From Leptolyngbya sp. FACHB-8 (GTDB taxonomy: Bacteria; Cyanobacteriota; Cyanobacteriia; Elainellales; Elainellaceae): a stretch of 64,000 nt of DNA. Made by a program: the position numbers and the translations under genes. This document shows, in pieces, positions 26,451-33,961 of this stretch; the first letter of the stretch is position 1, and every line of letters begins with the position of its first letter. The notes under the pieces are model-generated. The model was not told the origin of the DNA. It did no database searches and saw only the letters and a program-made list of their open reading frames with translations. The DNA is taken from NCBI RefSeq assembly GCF_014695575.1, contig NZ_JACJOO010000055.1:26108-90107 (forward strand), in the 5' to 3' direction.

Positions 26451-27629
26451 ATGTATCCAACGAACCAGTGGAACCAGATCGACCCAGAATTTTGGCGCGG
26501 TAAGCGGGTTTTTGTGACAGGGCACACGGGCTTTAAAGGAAGCTGGCTTTGCCTTTGGCTTCAATATTTGGGGGCACAGGTTACCGGATATGCGATCGCC
26601 CCGCCTACCTCTTCCAATCTGTTTGAGCTGGGGCAAGTGGGAACCGGCATGGTGTCGATTCACGGCGACGTCTGTGACCCAGTAGCGCTAAAGCAGGCGA
26701 TGACAGATAGCCAGCCTGAAATTGTGTTTCATTTGGCGGCCCAAGCCTTGGTGCGATCGTCCTATAGTGCACCAGCGATGGCCTACCAGGCCAATGTGAT
26801 GGGTGCCGTGAATGTGTTAGAAGCCGTGCGGCAAACCCCCAGTGTACGGGCGGTCGTGAATGTAACCTCTAACGCCTGTTATGAAAACCGGGGATGGCAG
26901 AACGGCTATCGAGAAACCGACCCTCTGGGTGGCTATGACCCCCACAGCAATAGCAAAGCCTGTGCGGAGATGGTGACAGCAACCTATCGCAACACCTTCT
27001 TCAACCCTCTGTCCTACGGTGACCATGGGGTAGCTGTTGCGACGGCTCGCAGCAGTAACGTTATCGGTGGTGGGGACTGGGCGACGGATCGCCTGGTGCC
27101 GGATGTGATGAAAGCATTGTTAGCAGGTAAATCAGTGGTCGTCCGCAACCCCCGAGCAACCCGCCCCTGGCAGCATGTTCTAGAACCCCTGCAAGGTTAC
27201 CTGTTACTGGCAGAACGGCTTTACCAGGAAGGGATTATCTTTGCGGAACCCTGGAACTTTGGCCCGGATGAACGCCATTGTGAGATGGCAGGGGCGATCG
27301 CCGACCAACTCTACATCCTGTGGGGCAGCCCTAACAACTGGCAGCCAGAGGCTGAGATATCTGACCTGTACGAACGCGCTTTCCTCAAGCTGGATTCTAC
27401 AAAGGCTCGCAGTCGCCTGGGATGGCACATTGTTCTGGATTTGAAGACAGCGCTTCGCTGGGTTGTGGATTGGACGAAAGCCTATCAGGTCGGTGAGGAT
27501 GTGCGATCGCTCAGCCTGGGTCAGATTCGCCAATTTATGTCTATTGCTCAGAGCCGTAGCAGTTCGCGTACGTTGGCTGATGCTGCCCGTGATCCCGAAA
27601 CGATGAAGCGCCTGTGGTCCTGTTGCTGA
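26451..27629 (+). CDS. rfbG: CDP-glucose 4,6-dehydratase-like SDR protein with altered catalytic residues
   Basis: A 392-residue extended SDR matching RfbG along its length: Rossmann motif VFVTGHTGFKGSWLCLWL, HGDVCDP, VFHLAAQALVRSSY, and the C-terminal WNFGPDERHC. RfbG normally makes CDP-4-dehydro-6-deoxy-glucose. Here the usual TSDKCYENR reads TSNACYENR (Asn141, Ala142) and the usual DPYSxSK reads DPHSNSK (His165), so the acid pair and catalytic Tyr are changed; Lys169 remains. Either the chemistry differs or the protein is inactive. It stands alone, without rfbF or rfbH beside it. ATG 26451 chosen over TTG 26400. Confidence 0.8.
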   Translation: MYPTNQWNQIDPEFWRGKRVFVTGHTGFKGSWLCLWLQYLGAQVTGYAIAPPTSSNLFELGQVGTGMVSIHGDVCDPVALKQAMTDSQPEIVFHLAAQALVRSSYSAPAMAYQANVMGAVNVLEAVRQTPSVRAVVNVTSNACYENRGWQNGYRETDPLGGYDPHSNSKACAEMVTATYRNTFFNPLSYGDHGVAVATARSSNVIGGGDWATDRLVPDVMKALLAGKSVVVRNPRATRPWQHVLEPLQGYLLLAERLYQEGIIFAEPWNFGPDERHCEMAGAIADQLYILWGSPNNWQPEAEISDLYERAFLKLDSTKARSRLGWHIVLDLKTALRWVVDWTKAYQVGEDVRSLSLGQIRQFMSIAQSRSSSRTLADAARDPETMKRLWSCC

Positions 27630-27893
27630 CCTAATATTCAGGGCTAGAGCGTTTAGGACGAGTCGTTGCCGCAGAGAGTCTGCCAAAGTTTGGGCTCAAA
27701 TTGTTGAGCAAATTTGGGTGTACTTGCCTGGAAGCCATGGCTACAAGCGCAAAAACTGCCTTCATGAGGTCGAGGGTAAAACCGCTCCTTTGTGAAGACC
27801 GATTTTGCTCCTGTAGTATCAATTTAGTTCTGACAAAAATGAGGTTGCTCCCAAAGGATCTTGTATTCAATACCGCCCTCCCTGGGTTAATCC
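27630..27893. other. Non-coding stretch after the rfbG-like gene
   Basis: Open frames exist on both strands here but neither resembles a family I know and they overlap each other. I treat the stretch as unassigned. Confidence 0.35.
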
Positions 27894-27897
27894 CTAG

Positions 27898-27990
27898 TAC
27901 GCTGAGGCGGAAATCCATCACCTATGTTTTTGTGTAGGGTGCTTCGCACCCTACACAAAAACATAGGTTACGAACTTAGGCCGCAGCCTA
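27898..27990. mobile_element. Family B hairpin MITE, copy 1
   Basis: Flanked by CTAG on both sides (27894-27897, 27991-27994). Ends TACGCTGAGGC and GCAGCCTA are imperfect inverted repeats. The central stem (CACCTATGTTTTTGTGTAGGG) closes over a TTC loop. Two other copies lie at 42720 and 63793. Confidence 0.85.
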
Positions 27991-28125
27991 CTAGGGTGGT
28001 GGATAGGGTTATAAACGTGCAGTTCTGAGTTAATTTCCTCCAGCATCTATGGGAAACCCATTAAGGGTTAATCCTTAGCTCTGGGGGACTCCAGTAGTTG
28101 AGCACAGCAGTGACATAAGAGGCAT

Positions 28126-28830
28126 ATGCGAATTCTTCTGGTAGAAGATGAGCCCGATTTGGGCCTGGCTATTAAATGGGCTCTCAAGCAGGAAAAGTAT
28201 GTAGTGGATTGGGCTCAAACGGGGCCGGAGGGTTGGGAGTATCTGGACAACCCTACATCCCACTATGTAGTTGCCATTTTGGATTGGCTCTTACCGGGAA
28301 TGTTGGGTATTGAGCTTTGCCAACGGTTGCGGCAACGGCAAAACCCTCTGCCCGTACTGATGCTGACGGCACGCGATCGCCTTGCGGACAAAGTGGCTGG
28401 TCTGGATGCCGGAGCCGACGACTATCTTATCAAGCCTTTTGATATGGAAGAGTTATTAGCACGGGTACGGGCTTTACAGCGGCGATCGCCCCACCACCCC
28501 GTGCAGCAGGTCCGCATCGGTAACCTCCTGCTTGACTACACGAGCCGCCTAGTGTTTTACCAGGCCGAAGCGTCTGAGAACCCGCAACCCATTGTTCTGA
28601 CTAATAAAGAATTTCAGCTTTTGGAGTACTTTATGAGTCATCCCCATCACCTTGTTAGCAGCGAGCAACTCCTGGCCCAACTCTGGGAAATGGAAACCGA
28701 AGTTGCCAGTAATGTAGTCGCTGCCCAGATGCGTTTGCTGCGGCGTAAATTGGCCCAATATGGCTACGCTGACCTGATCGAAACTGTGCCCAGCATGGGC
28801 TATCGCATTAATCCCACCTATGTCCAGTAG
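28126..28830 (+). CDS. OmpR-family response regulator (RppA-like)
   Basis: A 234-residue regulator: receiver domain (residues 1-115: LLVEDEPDLG, phosphoacceptor Asp in AILDWLLPG, LTARD, Lys in LIKPF) and a winged-helix DNA-binding domain (~130-230: LTNKEFQLLEYFMSHP, SNVVAAQMRLLRRKL, GYRINP). It resembles cyanobacterial RppA/NrsR regulators, which respond to redox or metal signals. Its 3' end overlaps the kinase gene by 11 bp, so the pair is one operon. Signal here unknown. Confidence 0.88.
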   Translation: MRILLVEDEPDLGLAIKWALKQEKYVVDWAQTGPEGWEYLDNPTSHYVVAILDWLLPGMLGIELCQRLRQRQNPLPVLMLTARDRLADKVAGLDAGADDYLIKPFDMEELLARVRALQRRSPHHPVQQVRIGNLLLDYTSRLVFYQAEASENPQPIVLTNKEFQLLEYFMSHPHHLVSSEQLLAQLWEMETEVASNVVAAQMRLLRRKLAQYGYADLIETVPSMGYRINPTYVQ

Positions 28831-30190
28831 CCCACCGTTTCGCCTGAGCCGCCGCCGCCTCGCTGCCTGGTATACCGGGGTCATGTCCCTGATCCTGATT
28901 GCCGGAAGCTATGCCATTTATCGCCTGGTGGTGCATGCCCGTTGGATGCACCTGGAACGGGGAATGCAGCAGATGGCGATCGTCCTGGAACGCCGTCTTC
29001 AGCCCATGCTGGAACAACCTGGCCAGATTGATTTGAGCCAGGGAGAGCAACTACCGGGCCTATGTGTGAAGGATATGCCCTGTTTTTCCTCTGCTCGCCC
29101 TGAGCCCTTCATTACGCAACTTCAAACCGAACTGGATGACATGTCATCTCTGGCGAAGGATAGATACTGCATCCGATTTCTAGATTTGGCAGGAAACCCA
29201 GTCGCGACCCTTAGCATCCCTCAAACCAACACATCTTGCACGTCGAAGAAATTTTGGAAATGGCTGCGCGATGGCGATCGCGAGCACTATCATCAAAAGC
29301 GCTATCCCCTCCATACCCTGAACCATGATGAATGGGGCACATTGCAAATTGCTCGCTCCCTCAACACGTTGGATATTTACCTATTAGGAGTGGAGTTAAC
29401 GTTGCTGGGGCTGTTACTGCTGGCGATCGCCCTGGTGGGCTATGCCAGTTGGTGGCTAGCCGGGATGGCCATGCAACCGGTGCAGCAATCCTATGAGCGA
29501 ATGCAGCAATTCACCGCTGATGCGGCCCATGAACTCCGAACCCCGGTAGCGGCGATTCGAGCCATGGTACAAGCTGCCCTCCGCTCATCAGAGTTATCGC
29601 CCGAAGAGGTGAATGCGACGCTGCAAACCGTGGATCGCCAGAGCCAACGGCTTTCTCGGTTGATGCAAGACCTCCTCGTACTCTCGCAACTGGAGCAGGA
29701 TAAGGAAACCCACACTCGAAAAATCTGCGACCTCAGCCTTTTACTCAAGGATGTAATCGATGAGTTCCAGGGAATTGCCATCAACGCTCAGTTACAGCTA
29801 CGCCTGGAACTGCAAACTGCTGGGCCTGTGCATGTGCTTGGGCAGCCTGAGCAACTGCACCGGGCTGTGGCTAATTTAGTGAGCAATGGAATTCAATACA
29901 CTCCTGCGGGTGGCCAGGTAACTGTGCAGTTGCTCAATGAGGCAACCTATGAAGCGACAATTCGTGTCAAAGATACCGGAGTCGGAATATCACCCGAAGC
30001 TCAGAGCAAAATTTTTGACCGCTTCTACCGCGTGGATAAGGAGCGATCGCGCCACTCGGGGGGAGCCGGTCTAGGGTTAGCCATTGTGCAGGCCATTGTC
30101 CACGCCCATAAGGGTACAGTCCACGTTGAGAGTGAGCCCGGTCGAGGCAGTGTATTTACAATTCGACTCCCCGTCTTGCTGGTGCTGTAG
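28820..30190 (+). CDS. Sensor histidine kinase (RppB-like)
   Basis: A 456-residue membrane kinase. Two hydrophobic segments (about 22-38 and 190-220) bracket a periplasmic domain that includes CVKDMPCF and a CIRF cysteine. The dimerisation domain has the H-box AADAAHELRTPVAAIRAM, followed by HATPase motifs NLVSNGIQYTP, DTGVGI and GGAGLGLAIVQAI. It overlaps the regulator gene, so it should phosphorylate the protein at 28126. The extracytoplasmic Cys residues could sense redox or metal (inference). Confidence 0.9.
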   Translation: MSSSPPFRLSRRRLAAWYTGVMSLILIAGSYAIYRLVVHARWMHLERGMQQMAIVLERRLQPMLEQPGQIDLSQGEQLPGLCVKDMPCFSSARPEPFITQLQTELDDMSSLAKDRYCIRFLDLAGNPVATLSIPQTNTSCTSKKFWKWLRDGDREHYHQKRYPLHTLNHDEWGTLQIARSLNTLDIYLLGVELTLLGLLLLAIALVGYASWWLAGMAMQPVQQSYERMQQFTADAAHELRTPVAAIRAMVQAALRSSELSPEEVNATLQTVDRQSQRLSRLMQDLLVLSQLEQDKETHTRKICDLSLLLKDVIDEFQGIAINAQLQLRLELQTAGPVHVLGQPEQLHRAVANLVSNGIQYTPAGGQVTVQLLNEATYEATIRVKDTGVGISPEAQSKIFDRFYRVDKERSRHSGGAGLGLAIVQAIVHAHKGTVHVESEPGRGSVFTIRLPVLLVL

Positions 30191-30351
30191 ATACAGCCTT
30201 TGGAACTGCAAAACGGCCCTATCGGAGCTATTTTGTACAAGACTTACGCATTTGTGTAGTGGGTGGAGTGCGAAGCACCCCACCCACTACACAAATACAC
30301 TACAGATAGCGGGCTTGCGTAAGTCCTGTTGCAGTTCCAAAGGCTGTATTA
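30189..30351. repeat. Nested element: outer hairpin with a family D MITE inside
   Basis: Outer arms GATACAGCCTTTGGAACTGC and its reverse complement enclose about 110 bases, most of which is the family D element at 30238-30328. The outer left arm begins at the stop codon of the histidine kinase. Confidence 0.7.
30238..30328. mobile_element. Family D hairpin MITE, copy 1
   Basis: Ends CAAGACTTACGCA and TGCGTAAGTCCTG are inverted. One strong stem (TTTGTGTAGTGGGTGG) is closed by a GAA loop. Flanks TTGTA and TTGCA fit a 5-bp duplication with one change. Confidence 0.7.
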
Positions 30352-30357
30352 AAAGCG

Positions 30358-30870
30358 TTAAGGGGTGGACTGCCACTCGGGGCTCAACTCCCGATAGTTG
30401 TAGTTAGTGGCTCCCGGATGGCAGGAGACACAACTGGCTAAAGAAGCACGGGGGACGTCCACATCGGGGTGTAGGGCCCGGAAGAAGCGGGAATCATCAA
30501 TGCGTTGAGGTACTTCCTCATTGGCTCGAAGGGGCCGGGAAGAAAATTGCAAGTAGTTCCATACCAGATCCAGTACAGGGGATCGGAGAGGCGTAATCTG
30601 TGTTCCATAATGCTGTTCTTGCACGAGGATGCGACCCCAGGATTGAGTTGGCATCACGGCTGGAGATGGTGCAATGTGACAGGAGGAACATTCCCGCAGA
30701 TAAACCTGTTCACCCAACTGAAAGCGTTCTGGGACGACGTCTAGCGACGCCACAGTAAATTCGGGCGGGCGGGTGGGCTCGCTGGCCTGAGCTAACCCCC
30801 ACCCCAACCCTAGACTCCACAGAGCAACTATCAGAGCAACTCCCAGGGAAGACGGGAGAAATGGTCGCAT
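30358..30870 (-). CDS. Diheme cytochrome c
   Basis: A 170-residue exported protein. The signal peptide (MRPFLPSSLGVALIVALW, cleavage near AQASEP, residue ~30) leads to two c-type heme motifs, CSSCH at 61-65 and CVSCH at 147-151. The layout and size match the DHC diheme cytochrome c family, periplasmic or lumenal electron carriers. I chose the ATG at 30870; the frame opens 28 codons earlier with a sequence not resembling a signal peptide. It is convergent with the two-component operon. Confidence 0.8.
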   Translation of the reverse strand: MRPFLPSSLGVALIVALWSLGLGWGLAQASEPTRPPEFTVASLDVVPERFQLGEQVYLRECSSCHIAPSPAVMPTQSWGRILVQEQHYGTQITPLRSPVLDLVWNYLQFSSRPLRANEEVPQRIDDSRFFRALHPDVDVPRASLASCVSCHPGATNYNYRELSPEWQSTP

Positions 30871-31408
30871 CTTTTTTGGAAAAGATAGACGACCTGTAAG
30901 CTCGAAAATCCGGACGCGAAGCCAACTGAGCAATGAATACCTGCGCAAAACCACACCTCAACCAACGTAAAACGGATAACGCTCAAACTGAAAAAGTCAG
31001 CAATTCCTAACTATAATCTTTGCCTTTCTCAACGCAACTCTCGAGGAAACCGCTATTCTTTTGGATCAAATCGCTGCCCCTTGAATCACTAACTCTGTAT
31101 CCAGTCTTCACTCTATCTTCGTCGGACACAGGTGTCTGAAAGGAGCAAGACGGCGGTCACCGCCAAAATGTTGCGGAAAAAGTCGTAGAGAAATCGCCAT
31201 CAGGATAACCCGGTGGAGTGAGGAAGACGCCTAAGCGATTGATGTAATTTCAGTCATAATATTTCACATCAATTAACAGAGTTCTCTCGCACTATGGCTT
31301 CGGCCTCTGCTGTATTGTTCTTTACCTGCCCCTTTAGACCCCTACAGCAGCCTTCAAGAACAGTGTTTGATCAAGTCCTACCACGATACACAGGAATGGG
31401 AATCGGAA
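30871..31408. other. Intergenic region without supported gene
   Basis: Holds the diheme cytochrome promoter on one side and the acetyltransferase promoter on the other. I see no hairpin element here, which is unusual for this window. Confidence 0.4.
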
Positions 31409-31909
31409 ATGGAAAAAGCTACGGATTTTCGCCACGTACAGTTTCATCTCCACGAAGGGCTGAATCCTGGGACAGGTTCTCGCTCGGTGGATTTACATCA
31501 GCTTCAGGAATTGTTTCGAGTGGCGGCTTTCTGGGCAGCAGAGCGGACTCTGGAAGATTTGACGATCGCCATTACTAACAGTAAGCCTGTCGTGACCGCG
31601 TGGAATGGCGATCGCCAGATCGGCTTTGCCCGTGCCACTTCCGATGGGGTGTACCGAGCTACTATCTGGGATGTCGTTATTCATCCTGACTATCAGGGGG
31701 CTGGGCTGGGGCGCAAATTGGTTGAGACGGTGCTGATGCACCCGCACGTCAACCGGGCCGAGCGAGTTTATCTGATGACAACCAATCAGCAGCATTTCTA
31801 CGAGCGCATTGGCTTCGAGGAAAACCAAACAACGACAATGGTATTGTTTAACAAACCTGTGACTGTAGCTCAACAAGACTGGTCAGCGGTAAACGAGCTG
31901 GCCCGTTGA
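31409..31909 (+). CDS. GNAT-family N-acetyltransferase
   Basis: About 166 residues from an ATG at 31409. The GNAT core is visible: DRQIGFARATSDGVYRATIWDVVIHPDYQGAGLGRKLVE, given here in parts as RATIWDVVIHPDYQG and GAGLGRKLVETVL (acetyl-CoA loop, Q/R-x-x-G-x-G/A), then VYLMTTNQQHFYERIGF. The substrate is unknown. The frame is open to a TTG at 31367 and further, and the family often has a longer N-terminus, so the start is uncertain. Confidence 0.8.
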   Translation: MEKATDFRHVQFHLHEGLNPGTGSRSVDLHQLQELFRVAAFWAAERTLEDLTIAITNSKPVVTAWNGDRQIGFARATSDGVYRATIWDVVIHPDYQGAGLGRKLVETVLMHPHVNRAERVYLMTTNQQHFYERIGFEENQTTTMVLFNKPVTVAQQDWSAVNELAR

Positions 31910-31931
31910 GGTAGCATTCCCAACCTTTTTA

Positions 31932-32053
31932 ACCTCAATTCGGGATCAGCCCAAGAGCCCTTTTCTGCGTACACATTGCGTACACAGAAAAGGGCTTTTT
32001 CGAGAGGCGTGCAAAGCGCACCTCTCGAAAAAGCCCTTAACCCGAACTCAGAC
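31932..32053. mobile_element. Family A two-hairpin MITE, reverse orientation
   Basis: Read on the minus strand it starts near AGTTCGGGTTAAGGGCTTTTT. The two hairpins have stems CCCTTTTCTGCGTACAC and GGGCTTTTTCGAGAGGCG; both differ from other copies yet remain self-complementary. Confidence 0.7.
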
Positions 32054-32066
32054 TGCTTAGATCAAT

Positions 32067-32157
32067 CAGGACTTACGCATTTAAGTTGTAGGTGGTGTGC
32101 TTTGCACACCACCTACAACTTAAATGCTCTAGGTATAGTGTACTTACGTAAGTCCTA
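32067..32157. mobile_element. Family D hairpin MITE, copy 2
   Basis: Ends CAGGACTTACGCATTTAAG and ACTTACGTAAGTCCTA. Stem tip GGTGGTGTGC with TTT loop. Flanks TCAAT and CCAAT fit a 5-bp duplication with one change. It lies 13 bp from the family A element. Confidence 0.7.
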
Positions 32158-32234
32158 CCAATGATGGGTTGGATAGTGAGAGATGAAATACTCCTTCACA
32201 AATTATTCCCTTTTATTTCAGGGGGGTGTGAACC

Positions 32235-32300
32235 GCTACTCACTCGAAACAACGAAATACAGGGCGATCGCACCCTGTACTTCGTTGTTTTGAGTGCTAG
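32235..32300. repeat. Hairpin around a HIP1 octamer
   Basis: Near-perfect arms (CACTCGAAACAACGAA, ACAGGG) close on GCGATCGC as the tip, so the HIP1 octamer is the palindrome centre. Confidence 0.65.
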
Positions 32301-32447
32301 TGCTGTATCGCTACATTAACTTTTTGGGGTTGATTAAAGAGTAACAGCGAAAAAATGGGAACTTTTTGGAAATCATTGGGGCCTGTGGTGAATCTACCCA
32401 CAACCCTCAAAATTTAGCTGCCCACTTGTAAATCAAGGGGTCATTCC

Positions 32448-33419
32448 ATGGACGCTACTCAACTCAAATCCTACCGCCAACTCGGGTTGGATCGGTTGGA
32501 ACAACTCTTGCTTCAATTGCCCGCCCAAGCCAACGACGCCGATCGCTTTGTCGATAAAGCGATTCGCCAACTCTCCGGGTTACCTCCCGCCCCAACCGGA
32601 GCTCCTCCCTATCAGGGCATCTACAGTGCTGCCTTCACCTTTGAGCAATATCGGGATGGTGCAACTGATCGGCTGGAAGATCTGATGCTCAAGTTGCCCG
32701 CTCTCAATTCCCTTGATGGTGAAGTCGACAGCTGGATTCGGAAGCTGTCAGACTTACCCGAACGGCCAACGGGTAGTGACCCTTACGTACGGCTCTTTGT
32801 TCTCCGGGAAGACACTCCTGACGTTCCATCTATCACAGGCCCGGCGATCGCAACGCCCTCCAAAATTTATGTAACCTCCGACCAGATGTTCAAAATCATC
32901 GGGTCGACCCAGCATAGCGATCGCGTCAATGCTATGATGCCTGGCATTAACGTGACCCTGAAGCGCTTCAACATCAATACTCCGCTACGAATGGCCCACT
33001 TTTTCGGCCAAATTTTGCACGAAAGTGGCGGTTTCCGCTGGCTCCGGGAACTCTGGGGGCCAACCGATGCTCAAACCCGCTACGAACCTCCCTCCCGGCT
33101 AGCCCAAAATCTTGGCAATACCCAAGCCGGAGATGGCAAGCGCTATATGGGGCGCGGAGTAATCCAGCTGACTGGACGTGCCAACTATGCGCAGTTCTCT
33201 AAAGCCATGGGTGTTGATTTTCTATCAAATCCGGACCTTGTCGCATCCCCCCAATACGCTGTCACCGCCGCTGGCTGGTTCTGGGATACCCGCAACATCA
33301 ATAAAGCTGCGGATCAGGATGACCTGCTAAAAGTAACCCGTCAAGTCAACGGCGGCAAAAACGGCCTCGCCGACCGAGAAAAATACCTGAAACGCGCCAA
33401 ACAGGTTCTCGGCTGTTAA
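32448..33419 (+). CDS. GH19-family chitinase/lysozyme-like hydrolase with duplicated N-terminal motif
   Basis: A 323-residue protein. The C-terminal ~180 residues are a GH19-type catalytic domain: FFGQILHESGGFRWLREL with the candidate catalytic Glu192, KRYMGRGVIQLTGRANYAQF, and AAGWFWDTRNINKAAD. It cleaves chitin or peptidoglycan-type glycans. The N-terminus holds two ~50-residue copies of one motif (residues ~9-59 and ~68-118; DRLEQLLLQLP...GLPPAPTG and DRLEDLMLKLP...DLPERPTG). No signal peptide is seen, so export, if any, uses another route. ATG start well placed. Confidence 0.85.
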   Translation: MDATQLKSYRQLGLDRLEQLLLQLPAQANDADRFVDKAIRQLSGLPPAPTGAPPYQGIYSAAFTFEQYRDGATDRLEDLMLKLPALNSLDGEVDSWIRKLSDLPERPTGSDPYVRLFVLREDTPDVPSITGPAIATPSKIYVTSDQMFKIIGSTQHSDRVNAMMPGINVTLKRFNINTPLRMAHFFGQILHESGGFRWLRELWGPTDAQTRYEPPSRLAQNLGNTQAGDGKRYMGRGVIQLTGRANYAQFSKAMGVDFLSNPDLVASPQYAVTAAGWFWDTRNINKAADQDDLLKVTRQVNGGKNGLADREKYLKRAKQVLGC

Positions 33420-33436
33420 GCAACAACTGCACGAGA

Positions 33437-33477
33437 AAACAGTGAGGGGTGGCACAACGTGCCACCCCTCACTGTTT
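33437..33477. repeat. Perfect hairpin after the GH19 gene
   Basis: AAACAGTGAGGGGTGGCAC pairs with its complement over an AAC centre; 18 bp after the stop. It may double as a terminator. Confidence 0.7.
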
Positions 33478-33582
33478 ACAGCGCTTTGCGCCTGAATCCG
33501 CTACGGTTGTTTTTGTGAGAGCTACGCGGAGCGCAGCTCTCACAAAAACAACCAAATTTTCAGCGCTTGAAAAGCGCTGTAA
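33476..33582. repeat. MITE-like hairpin with TTACAGCGCTTT ends
   Basis: Outer ends TTACAGCGCTTT are inverted; the inner stem GGTTGTTTTTGTGAGAGCT closes over a GC-rich tip. It shares two bases with the preceding hairpin. Confidence 0.65.
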
Positions 33583-33764
33583 CCCACTACTGTTGACCTA
33601 CAACATCACCCCAGCCTGATCCAAACCCCACAGATGTGAAGCGACCTAACACCACCTTTGCAAAACCTCCTTGCCTAGGGGGGCTGGGGGAGGGGCACCC
33701 CGTCCACCAGTCGGGAGGTTTGAAGGGCGACGCGCCTTCAAGCTAGATCTCTGCAACTAATTCA

Positions 33765-33886
33765 ACGTCAGTTCGGGATAAGCCGGACCGCCCATTATTG
33801 CGTGCGCGACGCGCACGCAATAATGGGCTTTTTCGAGTGCCGCGCTTCGCGCGGCACTCGAAAAAGCCCTTAACCCGAACTGAGGT
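33765..33886. mobile_element. Family A two-hairpin MITE with 7-bp target duplication
   Basis: Reverse orientation to the 21482 copy. TAATTCA lies at 33758-33764 and 33887-33893. The two hairpin stems are CCCATTATTGCGTGCGC and CTTTTTCGAGTGCCGCGC; the second is the conserved one. Confidence 0.8.
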
Positions 33887-33961
33887 TAATTCACAATCCT
33901 TCGCTATTACCCTTCCCCATCACCGATAAGCTTTTGGGATGATTGCAATATACCCCATTGC

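Noticed and set aside
27631..27937. Overlapping frames on both strands downstream of the rfbG-like gene
   Set aside because: They mirror each other, resemble no known family and partly run into the family B element.
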